This document shows positions 45,093 through 56,037 of a stretch of DNA of 64,000 nucleotides, one piece after another. The notes under the pieces were generated by a model that was not told the origin of the DNA, did not search any database, and saw only the letters and a program-made list of their open reading frames with translations. Every line of letters begins with the position of its first letter. Within the stretch, counting starts at the first letter, position 1. A program made the translations under genes and the position numbers. The stretch comes from Botryosphaeria dothidea (lineage: Eukaryota > Ascomycota > Dothideomycetes > Botryosphaeriales > Botryosphaeriaceae): contig WWBZ02000062.1 in assembly GCA_011503125.2 (NCBI GenBank), positions 1,922,001 through 1,986,000 of the forward strand, in the 5' to 3' direction.

Positions 45093-46758
45093 TCATGCCA
45101 TTGCTTCGCGAAAGCCAAGCTGGTAAGCGATGTATCCGTTCCAGTCCATCAACTCACTTCTGCGCTCCACCTTGATCCCGTCCACCGTCGATGCTACGCG
45201 AAGCGGCCACAGACATTGGTATCCCAGCACGGCCGCGCCAGTAGATCGAGATTGGGCATTTTGCCTGTGGTCTGCCAAGATGAAAGGCATGCTTTCGCAA
45301 ATATCATCGGCCAGCTCCAGCGTCGTCTGCTTCCAGAGGGACTGCCGCACTCCAGTCAGCAGCTTGAACACCGGATCAACAGCCTGCATCCTCCCAGCCA
45401 GCCGTAGCAGCGTATTCGCCAGGCTGATGCGCAGCGCACGGTTGAAGTTCCAGTTCGTAGCCGCAACGAGGTTGAAGTATACGTGCACAGTCTCCCACCC
45501 CGCCTTATCCTCGCCCTTCCGCTTGGGACCCACGACTGTCTTCCTCTCGAACTGCCACTGCTCCCCCTCCCCCTCTGCCCACCGCTCGAGCCTATCCAGC
45601 AACTCCTCCCCCTCCACCAACAACTCCTGCAACCGCTTCCCCGCCTTCTTCCCCGCCTTCATCCCCGCCTCCCCCTCCACCACCTCCCCCGCCCTCGCAC
45701 AAAACACCGCCACCTCCCACTCCATCTCCACAACCTTGTCCGCGACGTACCCGCCGCCCTCCCTCCACAGCGCATCCAACCACCTGCGCCCCTCGCGCGG
45801 CGGCATCCTGCCCGCCCGCAAATCCGCCACGCACACCTGCGCAAACACCATCCGAAAAAGCACCCGCCCGTCGTCGTCCGCCAGCCCCTCCTCCCCCCTC
45901 AGCCTGAGCAGCGCCACCTTCCCCGCGTAGTGCAGGTCCTGCCCGTTCCCGGCGACGTCCCCCGCCATCATCTCGAACAAGTTGAGCAAGATGAGCGCGA
46001 GCAGCAGCTGGCCGTCGCGCGACCTGTTGTTGATGTGCGCGTGGTGTGTCAGCGCGGTGCCGACGCGCGCGAGGGCGGCGCCGTAGCGGTGGCGCGCGGC
46101 GGCGAGGTGGGAGGGGGCGTTGGTGCGCGTGTAGGCGTTGGCGAGGGAGACGGCGGGGAGGGCGGCGAGGAGCGAGGGGTGCAGCGCGTTGCGGGACCAT
46201 TGGGTCGTGAGGGTCGAGAAGAGCGTGCTGGGTTGCGCGCCGAGGGCGTAGTCTGGCGGGGGGAGTGAGGGGTCAGCTGCGAGTGGGGGAAGGAGGTGCG
46301 TGGTGGGGGAGTTTACCCTGTGCGAAGTGCTCGACGGCGGTCGAGGTGATTAGGTGGGAGGATGATGGGGGGCTGGAGGGATGGGGGGGGAGGAGGTTGA
46401 GGTGGGGTTGGGAGCTCTTAGGAGGTTGTGGCTGTGATGAGGGTTGGTTAGCGCGACGCGAGAGGACTTTGGCGGCGGCGTAGGCATTTTGGTCGCGGAA
46501 GGTGAGTTCGTTGGAGGAGCGGTAGCCTGAGCAGAAGCCGATGTTCTTCAGGCACTTTCTGCATTGTGGTTTCGTTTCGTCGCACTACGGGCGGTGAGCT
46601 ATTCAGGTCTTAGAGAGTCGTAGCGCTCAATGAGGCCAAAATGAGGACACATCGGATTGCCTCATTGAGAAAGACGTGCGTAGCGTCAAGCCACTTACCT
46701 TGATGCGCTTTGTGAGACAGGTTCGACAGGCGCCAGATGGCTTCCCGGTGTTGACCAT
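45093..46758 (-). CDS. Zn2Cys6 transcription factor
   Basis: Binuclear zinc-cluster regulator of 495 residues. Exons: 46699-46758, 46317-46584 and 45093-46252, exactly 496 codons with the stop. The N-terminal zinc cluster is C-x2-C-x6-C-x6-C-x2-C-x6-C (ACRTC...KC...QCRKC...FC), with the first intron falling exactly between the second and third cysteine segments. A Ser/Pro-rich linker follows, then a helical regulatory part related to the fungal-specific domain. An in-frame ATG at 46893 would add 45 residues; I prefer 46758 because it puts the cluster at residues 11-40, as is usual. It could control the acyltransferase next door or the peptide cluster; no binding-site evidence. Confidence 0.85.
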
Positions 46759-47160
46759 TTGACGTGGAGTAGCTCCGGGAGGGACGGTCGGGATGGTTTT
46801 GGCACCTGTCGCAAGGGTAACCCTTTTAATAAAATAGAGCCGCCCGATCTCACAAGCAACCCCAAGAAATCCCAAGGGGGATGCGCCAAGCACCTCAGCC
46901 GCACGCGTTGGTGTTGATCAGCGGAACCCAGCTGGATCGGACTTTCCCGTTCCGGTAATGCAGCACCTCACAGCCTCGCGCTACCATGGCAGGGCTGACG
47001 CTAACGTCCCAGAACGGCATCGTACGTAGAAAAAGAGGCCGGAATCACTAGCTTCCTATGTTGCATACCGGTAAAATAATGGCCCGTGAGAGTTGTAGCC
47101 TGACTCCTCAAAATTGCGCTGATAGAAACATATGCCGATGCGCTCCCGATTCCTTTTTCC
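46759..47160. other. Short intergenic region
   Basis: Upstream of the regulator gene and downstream of the ATPase gene. Nothing else seen. Confidence 0.5.
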
Positions 47161-48961
47161 TTATGACTCCTCTGTTGGCTTGACTCTCATTGAGATGGTC
47201 TCGGTCTCGTATCCTTTTCCATTCCGTACAGCCAATTGGTATTCACCATTGCCCACTAGGTCTTTCAGAACCAACTCCCGGGTGCGTTCGAGACTCTCAA
47301 TGGCGCTGATCCGGTCATTTGTGGCCTCCAGATGCTCCTTGAAGCCAGGCTGTTTGCAAATCTCGCGAAAAGCGTTTTGCATTGGTACGGAATCCGCCCT
47401 GACCATGGCATTGGAATCAATGGCAATGATGTTAATGTGGTCCATTTGCTGAAGGAAGTCGGCTCGTGTCATGATTTGGCGTGCTTTGTGCACCTCGACT
47501 GCTGGCAATTTAGTCGGATCGGTAACGCCCTCCTCGCCTTCCTGGTCTACCAGTGCCGATGCGAGAACCATAGCGGCCGCCTACAAAGAGTCAGTGGCCA
47601 CATGTGCTGGTCAGATTACCATCTCAGCTTACGCAGAACTTTTGCTGGTCCATGACATCGTCATCCATTTCCTCACTGTAGACAAATAGTTAGTACAAGC
47701 TGCCTTGTGTGCATGCACAGTTGGACTTACCCCAGGATCCAGCACTGATTGAGCAGCCAGATCTTCTCCTTCTTATAAATATGCTCGCACGCCTCTAGCA
47801 TGTTGGGTGCTCTCGCAACCTGGTTCAGGAATCTGAGCCGACCGCCAATGGAGTTGTAAACCTGGTCCAAAATTGATGCCGACACCTCCTCATCCTTGAA
47901 CCTGTACCTGAAATTCTTCAACGCATTTACCGCCACATCCCTAGGAACGTCCGGGATGTTGAGGACTTGCATCCGGGTTGCCTGGTTGATCAATCTTTCC
48001 GAGATCCAGTAATCATCGCTACTCAACACCAGCGTGATGAGCTCACTCGCGCTCCACAGCTCGGCTCTCTGCTGGATCAACTCCAGCAGATCCTTTCCGT
48101 CCTCATCATCCCTCAGGAGGTGGATTCCGTTGATGACCAACACCAACGGCTTCTTCGCTTTCTCTTTCCTCGTCAAAGCCACCTTCTCCAGCTTATTGAA
48201 CGCGCGCTCGATATCCAACAAGGCCGTCGTATCTCTCGGCCCCTTGAAGCTGAACAAGCTCCCAATATAATCCTCGTGGAACTCAAAGTCCAGCGCCTTC
48301 CCCAACCTCACGCGAAAAATCTCCGGATCGCCATGCGCCTCGAGCAACGCAACGCCCTCGCCATTCGCCTTGCGCATGCCCTCCAGCAGCATGCTCGTCT
48401 TGCCCGTCCCCTTCTCGCCGGTGATCAGATAGTAATGGCCCTGCGTGCGGCCGGCCAGGATATCGTCGATCATGCGCTGCTCGTCGCGCTGGATCCACCA
48501 AGCGGCCTCGGGGATCTCCTTGGTCGGATCGATGCCCTTGCCGTCCGAGTGCCGCGCCAGCGCGGCGCGCTCGAGCGACGAGAAGCCCTCGTCGAAGGCG
48601 TTCTCGATCTTCGACAGCACCTGCGCTTTGTAGTAGCGCTGGTACGCGAAGCCGACGCCGCCGAGGATGGCGACGGAGGCGAGCGTCGTGATGGACGATT
48701 CGAGCAGCTTGGATTTCCAGTCGTCGCCGCCGCCTCCCCCGTCAGATGACGATCCCTTGCTCTTTCCATGGCCGTTTGGCTCCTCAAGGTCTTCCCGGTA
48801 GAAGGGGTGGCCGGGGAAGAGGCGGTACCGCGGGATGTGACGCGGATAGCGGAGGTAGCCTTTGTTGGTGGGGTGTTCAGCGCTGGCTCCATCTGGTGAG
48901 GTGCATTGTCGTATGGAATTTTACCGTATCTGGCGGAGCGGCGCAGAGCTTGAGCCCTCAT
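47161..48961 (-). CDS. Mitochondrial P-loop (AAA/STAND-like) ATPase
   Basis: Predicted 542-residue NTPase. The ATG at 48961 gives an Arg-rich mitochondrial presequence (MRAQALRRSARYG). A 66-base intron (48860-48924) then leads to the main exon (47731-48859), followed by 47633-47675 and 47161-47580. Codons total 543. A Gly-rich linker precedes a single membrane segment at about residues 68-85. Then come Walker A GEKGTGKT (160-167) and a Walker B-like hhhhN stretch (KPLVLVINGIHLL). The arginine-rich C-terminal half resembles winged-helix lids of ATPase domain 2 proteins. The placement suggests an inner-membrane protein with the ATPase in the matrix or intermembrane space; the client is unknown. 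It is widespread in filamentous fungi and probably marks the left boundary of the peptide cluster. Confidence 0.75.
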
Positions 48962-50095
48962 CGTGGTCTATCAATCCCTGTATTCTATACCCCGATTCTA
49001 ACGTAACACAATGCGGCGGAGATGACGTAGGAAACGGAAAAGCGGCACGGACAAGCGAAGGCGAGTAATTGGGTCAATTGATCCAACGACACGTGATGAA
49101 AGGTGATGGGCCTGATGACAGACGGCCCGGAAATGCAAATCTAACAAAACGCAACGATGAAAGGGGAAATTTGAAGTTGGGGAAGACGCGTGCGGGCGGA
49201 GACGCGTCTAGACGAAGCGCTCGACTTGGCTGCTCGAGTCAGTCTGAACACGTCATTGCTTTCCCACGTGATCGCCGCTCAATCAATTTGAAAAGCTCCC
49301 AGGTCTCGAAGTTTAACATCTCTGCACATCTTCTGGATCCAAGCTGCTTTGCTGTGATAAGGCTTTTTTTCTGCAGCGCAATCTGGTTCTGGATCGGTCG
49401 CATATCCAACATTAGCGTTTCGATGGACACAGCCACCTCCGCCTTCATCCCGGGCAGCTTATGCACTTCAATCCCCCAAACTCTCTCCTACGGGGTCTAT
49501 GTAAGACTTTTCTAGTTGCATACGGGGGTGCGCGTGGGGAACTAAAGCACTGGCCGAAATAGGAGTGCAAGCGATCGAGAATACTTCAGTCCTTGGTTTA
49601 CAGCCTCCTTGCTTGATACTGTAAATCCCCGACTTGATATTCTTCAGCCCATCACAAGACAACCAGAGAGACAATAATTCCTTGACGCACTATACCTGAA
49701 GACCAATGGCAGCGACGTCCAAATCCACTTTACCATCCTCCGGTGTAACTTTAACAGCTCTGCACAGCAAAATTGAGCTTTGCCCCATCCACGGAGTGCC
49801 TTCTCTGTGCTAATATGTAAGATATGCAGGGGATGGCTCGCCATAAGAGACTTGCACCATTCACGGTCTCTACAACTCCGCGCGAGGAGGAAGCTGAAGA
49901 CTTGCCACATGCTCCAGAAAATGAACACATTCTAGAAGACGCTACCAAGAGTCACGGTGAGTATATGCGAGGGTCATATGCTCCGAAGTACGTATCTCGA
50001 TTCTTCGATTCCTGCATCCCTGGATTCCTCACAAGTCCCTCAAACTCCATTCCTGGATCCTCGAATGCAATCACTCCCACGGAAGAACAGATGGA
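48962..50095. other. Intergenic region
   Basis: Promoter side of the ATPase gene and 3' flank of the peptide precursor gene. An open frame on the + strand at 49824-50099 overlaps the precursor stop but shows no coding features. Confidence 0.45.
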
Positions 50096-50669
50096 CTAGC
50101 CGTAGTATTTCGCAGCATCCTCATCCTCCGCGCGCCTACCATAGTATTTGGCCGCATCCTCATCCTCCGTACGCTTGCCATAATACTTAGCGGCGTCTTC
50201 ATCCTCTGTACGCTTTCCGTAGTACTTCGCGGCATCTTCGTCTTCAGCCCTCTTGCCATAGTACTTGGCCGCGTCCTCGTCTCCGGTCCGCTTTCCGTAA
50301 TACTTGGCAGCATCCTCATCCTCGGCCCGTCTTCCATAGTACTTGGCAGCGTCCTCGTCTTCAGAACGCCTGCCATAGTACTTGGCTGCATCCTCGTCCT
50401 CCGTGCGCTTGCCATAGTACTTGGCAGCATCTTCGTCCTCAGCACGCTTTCCGTAGTATTTGGCAGCGTCTTCATCCTCGCTGCGAGTGACCACAGTGCC
50501 AGAGACAGCACGAGGAAGAGGCACGGGACTGATGGGGATCACTGCATCACAGTGTCAGTTATTCCAGAGATATACGGAAGCTTTCTTCTCACTCACAAGC
50601 CTTGGGGTCCGCGACAGGTGCAGCGACTGCCAGGAAGGGCAGAAGGAGAAGAATAGTGCTCTTGTGCAT
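50096..50669 (-). CDS. Dikaritin-type RiPP precursor with ten Kex2-flanked repeats
   Basis: Precursor of a ribosomally made, post-translationally modified peptide. Two exons, 50597-50669 and 50096-50541, joined across a 55-base intron, give 172 residues. Residues 1-20 (MHKSTILLLLPFLAVAAPVA) form a signal peptide. After a short leader, residues 45-172 are ten tandem repeats of xEDEDAAKYYG-(K/R)R, x being Ser, Ala or Thr. Unit 6 has GDED instead of EDED, and unit 10 ends at Gly before the stop. Dibasic KR/RR sites flank the units for Kex2 processing in the Golgi. In ustiloxin and asperipin precursors the core sits just before the dibasic site, so the core here is probably the (K)YYG segment. 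It is divergent from the UstYa-type gene at 51557. It is not an alpha-pheromone: no WC...PG motif. The start lies about 90 bases below a TATA box. Confidence 0.9.
50099..50482 (-). repeat. Ten 39-bp tandem repeats of the RiPP precursor
   Basis: Nine 39-bp units plus a final 33-bp unit. The protein core AAKYYG is invariant, while third codon positions differ between units (TAC/TAT, GCG/GCA/GCT/GCC, AAG/AAA, GAG/GAA). This indicates selection on the peptide rather than very recent copying. Confidence 0.95.
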
Positions 50670-51556
50670 CTTGAATGGTGATCGACAGACTGAAGAATGC
50701 TGTATTTGCTCTCGGGGTGTCCTGGTGAAAGGAAGAGCTGGTTGTGAGCATCTGTCTTATATGCCCCTCAGGTTGTCCTTCGGCAGGGCTAGTGCTCCAT
50801 GAAAAGTATCATGTCCCATCACAAGCCTCGAAAGGGAGTTGCGATTACACCACTCCCTCCGTTTCCACTTCTCTCTCCGCTTCCAGCTCCGCAGCGCTAA
50901 AGACGCCCTCATCATCATCCAACACAGGACTTGAACCTTGCGTTCTGTAAGTCGGGCCCAAATTAGTATGTGTAAGATGCGGAGGAAAAGATCCTGCAGA
51001 TCAGCAGCACGTCCATTGTTGGTGTCCGAAGCAATATACTTCCGAAAACGGCAATCCGTGAGATCGACAAGCGATGAGTGCTGAGTGACTACATGCCCTG
51101 GATCCTTGCACTTGTGCGGAGCTATCTCAAGATAGCAAACGGTTTCTGTTAGCGCTACAAGATGGTTGGTCGAGAATCGCTTACGTATCCGCTTCCAGAG
51201 GGTAGCGCGCGACGGACTTCAGCTCCGTCAGTTTAGCCCCCACATCGCGAAATCACGACACCTCGTGTCGAATAAGCACTAATGCCCAGACTGTGGAGGT
51301 GCTTATCATGAAGCGATGGACGCAGGGATATGTACTACGGTTGATCCGGTCAACACCAAAGCTCAGCCACGCCAACCAAAGGATTCGGGCTAATGTGGTG
51401 CGTGATTTTGCTACGTCAGACCCCGACATATCGGTGTGCCCGAAAGGGACCAGGGCATCCGAGAGCATGTGGTGGGTAATCGGACTCCTTTCTATCAAGA
51501 CATCTTTGACAAGCAACCCTCTCAGACTCCAAGTGCAATACTCTCAGCAAAGCACC
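50670..51556. promoter_or_regulatory. Divergent promoter region of the RiPP cluster
   Basis: 887 bases between the precursor (-) and the first UstYa-type gene (+), so both could be controlled together. An in-frame ATG at 51293 exists, but 51557 has the better context (caccATG) and places the membrane anchor as in the family. I could not assign a specific regulator site. Confidence 0.5.
50756..50761 (-). promoter_or_regulatory. TATA box of the RiPP precursor gene
   Basis: On the minus strand TATAAG (within GGGCATATAAGACAG) lies about 90 bases upstream of the ATG at 50669. Confidence 0.55.
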
Positions 51557-52711
51557 ATGTCACTCAGCAAAGAAGAATTCCGCTCCGATGATGGCAGCGG
51601 CATGCTGCCTCTGCTTTCTGGAGAGCAAGAATATGAAGAAGAGCATCATTCATTCACTCGGAGGAAGCCCAAGTTCCCCGTTTGGCCCTTCATCGTCCAT
51701 TTGATTATCTTCTGCGCATACACGATTGCCTTTTTGGCATACTCGAAATCAGTCCAAGGAGAGAATTGTCACAAATCTCTGATCTACTGTAAGCAGAATC
51801 CATCTTGTATGACAGACCAAAGAGCTAACAGCGGACAAGCACCTGTGCGAGAGGCAGTCAAGTGGGAAAGAGTCACGTCTAAAAATGAGCTGGAAGAGAA
51901 GAATCCATACAAAGGCCCTCCACGTCCTGAGCTGGACGACGCCTGGCATGATCTCTTGAAGCATTCCAGCATCCGGGTTAGCAAGGAGGATCTTCGAAAG
52001 ATCAATCGCACTTCCATTAAGCTTGCAGATGGCTCAGGGAAGTACATGGCCGAGATCAATGCGTACCATCATCTCCACTGTCTCGTGGGTTTCAACAATC
52101 TGCTTCATTGTATATCTCCGATCTGACTTGTGCATTCAGAAACTCATTCGCCGCGTCATCTACACTGATTACTACGGGCAGCCAGAGGAGGAGATGGTCT
52201 GGACTCATTTGGGTGAGTTTACGATATCCTCAACGTTCGTCTATTATGCTGACCACAATGCTGTAGAACACTGCATGGAGGACCTCCGACAGACCATCAT
52301 GTGCAAGGCGGATTTCAGTCTGTTGACGTATGATTGGATTCCCAATTACCGCAAGCCGTGGCCAAACTTCAAAATGGACCACGAATGTGTTGACTGGAAG
52401 GCATTCGATGACTGGGCCGGTGAACGGTCTTTCTCGCTTTTTGATCAGAAGTCTTTGGTTCATCCAGAACTTGGTAAGTTTTTGTACACAATTTAGGCCA
52501 CCGCAGTACCATCTGACTTGTCTTCACACAAGGTCTCGCCTTCCCCCGGATCAACGGGACCATAGACTTCCATGGCGGCCCTTTGCCAAAAACGCCTGAT
52601 GGAAACGTCGAGGAAAAGGAGGAGACGCGGGAGGGCCATGGCACAGAGGGTGCGGCTCAGCACAAGGGGCATGACCCCACCGAGATACATGCAGGACATG
52701 GCGTAGCTTAG
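51557..52711 (+). CDS. UstYa-family (DUF3328) peptide oxidase A
   Basis: Copper-dependent-type oxidase that in known dikaritin pathways forms side-chain cross-links (macrocyclisation) on the processed core peptide. 328 residues from four exons: 51557-52084, 52140-52212, 52267-52473 and 52533-52711 (329 codons with stop, phases consistent). A single membrane anchor lies at residues 43-63, giving type II topology with the catalytic part in the secretory lumen. Both family motifs are intact: HHLHCL (171-176), cut by the first intron right after it, and EHCMEDLRQTIMC (from 201). The family-typical PYKGPPRPELDDAWHDLL precedes them. The C-terminus is a hydrophilic His/Glu-rich tail not usual in the family core. 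It is divergent from the precursor, with UstYa-type B downstream. Confidence 0.92.
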
Positions 52712-53429
52712 GTTCTCCCAAAATAGATGATCAATCAAACACATTGTTATCCCTAGATTACGACATTCACATGCAGTCAAAGCTAAGCGCATCAGGCTCC
52801 GTGACTGACTCCCACCGCGCGGGGCCTATACACGCCAACACGATAGTGAGTTGCGTTTGCCACAGGCGATGGGTCAATGCGCTGATGATGGCGTGGGTAT
52901 TCTGAGAGCGACATCAAGGGATGTCCGGGGGCGGAAACGCCGTCGGCGAGGCGGTCGGTGCCTGAAGGATGCAGCGGCTTCAGGGAGCGCCACTTCCCCC
53001 GAACTGCCTCAACGGGAAAGCCAATGCGGGAGGACGCCCCACCGTAGGCTTATCGCGTGTTAAGATACGTGCTAAATGATGCGCTACGACTTGGACCAAA
53101 GCTTGCTTGTCATGCTGGTGCTTATCACTTAGCCTCATTTGCGGGGTTCCATACGTGCGCGGTCAGCCGCTTACTGTTGGAGGGGCTCACTGCGACCGTC
53201 CCAAAATGCACGCTCAGCTCCGATAATAGCCCCATTCGGAAATCCCTGAACTCACTTCTTCCCTCGGCATTGCGGTGTGCTACGTTGGTTAGGGCAGAGC
53301 CAACCGACTATTGTGCCGGTTCCATTCTCCCTTATCGAGATGAAGCAATATTGGGGCAAGCGAGTACCTTTTCTCCCCAACTTCTCAGTGACTACGTTTC
53401 CCAATCCTGACTTTCAACCATTTTCCACC
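52712..53429. other. Intergenic region within the RiPP cluster
   Basis: Between the two UstYa-type genes. No further gene recognised. Confidence 0.5.
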
Positions 53430-54350
53430 ATGTTCTCAGATTTTCTCAGACATCTATTACCCTCAAGACCTTCTTCACCTACCTATGCACCACTACGGGC
53501 CCCACAAAACAGGGAGGATGATGAGAAACAAGATGGAGACGTGCCGTCGCAGGGCACTTCTTCCAGCGCACGAGTCACACAGTACGTGCACATGGTAGCC
53601 GGATCTCTGGTCGGAGTTTTCTTGACTCTGTTGGTCTTGTGGGCTGTCGATATCCAGTATATCCGAGTCTATCGGCCGACAGTCAAAGAGTTTGCTCCAA
53701 CAATGCCGCTCAAAACAGTCGTTTTTGATGAGCATCGGGAGCTGTACGGTCGTCCAAGCGCGGAGACGAATGCTGCTTGGGACGCCCTCATGCCACGTCA
53801 GTACCGCTTCTCGTTCGCTGACCGTACATTTTACTGATCTGTTTGCAGTTGGAAGTTCGCATTCCCGCAACGGCTGGGTGCTCATCCCCAACCCGGAGGA
53901 ATACAATCTGCGACCTGGCGTTCTGGTTCCGGAACTCGGCGTCGAGCGCTTTTCTGTTGCAATGTACCATCAATTACACTGCCTGGTAAATTAACTCCTG
54001 GTAACCGAGGAGCTTCTCGTACTGATTTGCGACAGAGAATCATACGAGACTATTACTGGGACCTCATTCAGACCGTTGAGACCGGGTCGCAAGACGAGGC
54101 GCGGAAAGAAGCAGTGAAGCAACTACAATATGAACATCCGCAGCATTGTTTCTCGTATCTGGTGCAGGCTGTTCAATGCAACGCCGACCTCACCATGGAG
54201 TGGGCAATACTGGAGAAGGACGGTTCGAGGTTCCAGGTGGATGGAGTGGGTGTCCCACACTTTCAGTGCAAGGACCCCAACAAGGTGAAGTCATGGATCG
54301 AAACGGTCCATAGTCCACCTGATCCTAACAAGACGCACCATCATGAATAA
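53430..54350 (+). CDS. UstYa-family (DUF3328) peptide oxidase B
   Basis: Second member of the UstYa family, 272 residues from three exons: 53430-53796, 53849-53985 and 54036-54350 (273 codons). The ATG at 53430 has a CCACC context; an upstream in-frame ATG at 53340 is possible. There is one membrane anchor at about 53-76. The first family motif is HQLHCL (163-168), again immediately followed by an intron. The second is HPQHCFSYLVQAVQCNADLTMEW (HC at 205-206), the form with HCFSYL typical of UstYb-like enzymes. It is divergent from oxidase A, so the pair is not a recent duplication. Paired UstYa/UstYb enzymes act together in ustiloxin synthesis, which makes a joint role here likely. Confidence 0.9.
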
Positions 54351-54751
54351 ATCAACACTACAATACCTCAATAAGAGTAGAGCAGTCCGGTACATGGCGG
54401 TCACTGCACAGACGGCAGTGGCGCTGGGTGGGTATTCGGCATCCTGTTGCATGCATGAACTTTATAGACTTGAGCTTCAAGAAAGATTGACATTACAACC
54501 CTGTTGAAGAAAGCCAAGCAATGCTCACTATTACAAAAGAAGAAATGGTTGCGAGATGTTCGTTTTCGGGACTGCTCGTATCCGACCCGGGAGCGACACC
54601 ACGTCGCGACGACCCCGTACATCCGAGAGTAACGCTAATAAATTGCAGATGTTTAGTCGTACAGATTTTCCTATCCCCTCGAGATTTGTTTTTTCTTTCT
54701 TCCTTGTCCGATTCCTCCGCCGTGCTCTTGTCGTTGTTGCTCGAATCACAG
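54351..54751. other. Short intergenic region
   Basis: Promoter of the alpha/beta hydrolase gene, CT-rich near 54670-54720. No gene. Confidence 0.5.
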
Positions 54752-56037
54752 ATGGCGGAAGAGAAAACCGAACTCCCCTTTGGGGTGAAGATGAAGCTCG
54801 TTGCAAGCATTCCTATCATCGGTAATGCCATCCTCAGACTATCATCTACTTTTTTCCAAGTAGGCTAACATGTACCACAGTGCTCCGAGCCCTCAAATAC
54901 ATCCTCACCATCCTCTTCTCCTCCCGACCCTCCCGGCCCTTCACCCGCACCCTGGCCGTCTCCCTCGGCCGCGCCTGCGCTCTCACCATCGCGCCCCTCA
55001 CCAACCCATACTCCAACGTCCTCCCCTCAACCGGCGACGCCATCCGCCAGTTCTGCGAATCCAAGCAGCTCCCCCTCCGCTCCACCCCCATCCCCATCCC
55101 CAGCAACCCCTCCATCCCACCAGCGACCCTCCACTTCATCACGCCCGCCCCAGCCCCATCCGCCCAAACAAACCGCATCCTCCTCTTCCTCCACGGCGGC
55201 GGCTACCACTCGCCTCTCTTCGGCCCCTCCCACCTGCCCTTCGCCCTGCGCCTTGCCGCCGCCGCCCGCGCCCCGACGCTCGCGGTGCTCGAGTACGGCC
55301 TCGCGCCGGCGCTACCCTACCCGGGGCAGCTGGTCCAGGCGATCGAGGCGCTGCGGCACGCGGTGCGCTTGCCGGCCGACGGGGGCGCGGGACACGCCCC
55401 GCGCGACGTCGTGCTGGCGGGGGACTCGGCGGGCGGGAACCTCGTTGCGGGCGTGCTGGCGCACCTGCGCAGCGCCGGTCCGCACGCGCCGGCGGTGGAG
55501 GGGCTGGCGGGGGGAGAGGGGAAGAGGCTGGGCGGCGCGGTGATGGTGAGTCCGTGGGTGGGCATGCAGTTTGAGGGGGGCAGCTACGAGCGGAACGCAG
55601 GGGTGGATCAGATTGGGGTAGAGGAGATGGCGGAGGCGAGTGACAAGTGGAGGCCGGAGCGTGGGGAGGTGTGGGCGGACATGCTCGGAGGTGGTGCGAT
55701 GCCGGCGCTGCCAGGTGGTGCGGGCGGATTGGACGGGTTCTGGAAGGGGGTGTTTCAAGGCCCGGGCAGAGTTGTGGAGAAGGCGGTTGTGACTGTGGGG
55801 GATGAGGAGATACTCTTGGATGATGTTGTCGCGTTCGCGAGGATGGCGGGGGCGGCGGAGGCCGGCGGGAGTTGCGTGAAGGATTCGGGTGATGGGCATG
55901 TGCAGGATGAGAACTGCGTGCTGTTGGTCAAGTCTCCGGGGGAAGCACATGATGGAGCTTTGACTGATTTATTTGCTGGGGTGAAGGCGGAACGCTCAAT
56001 GCTTTCAGAGATACTGGTCTGGCTTGAGAAGCTGTAG
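54752..56037 (+). CDS. Alpha/beta hydrolase-3 (HSL-type) esterase
   Basis: Serine hydrolase of the hormone-sensitive lipase branch, 408 residues, two exons (54752-54821, 54881-56037). The oxyanion loop is HGGGY (128-132). The nucleophile elbow is GDSAGG with Ser206. The likely catalytic His is His380 in GEAHD, with the acid in the GDEEILLDD stretch. It has an N-terminal hydrophobic segment (ILTILFSSRP). It follows the two UstYa-type genes in the same direction, 400 bases away, and could cleave an ester or amide during peptide maturation, but such esterases are common and the link is positional. The coding sequence is strikingly C/G-rich at third positions compared with its neighbours, as is the acyltransferase gene. 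Confidence 0.85.

Noticed and set aside
48893..48924. 32-base intron in the ATPase gene
   Set aside because: Too short for splicing. A 66-base alternative (48860-48924) keeps the same frame and is used instead.
49824..50099. Small + strand open frame overlapping the precursor stop
   Set aside because: No signal peptide, domain or splice support. It overlaps the 3' end of a well-supported gene.
50096..50669. Alpha-pheromone precursor as an explanation for the Kex2-flanked repeats
   Set aside because: The repeats lack the WC...PG features of filamentous-fungal alpha-pheromones, and the neighbours are UstYa-type oxidases.
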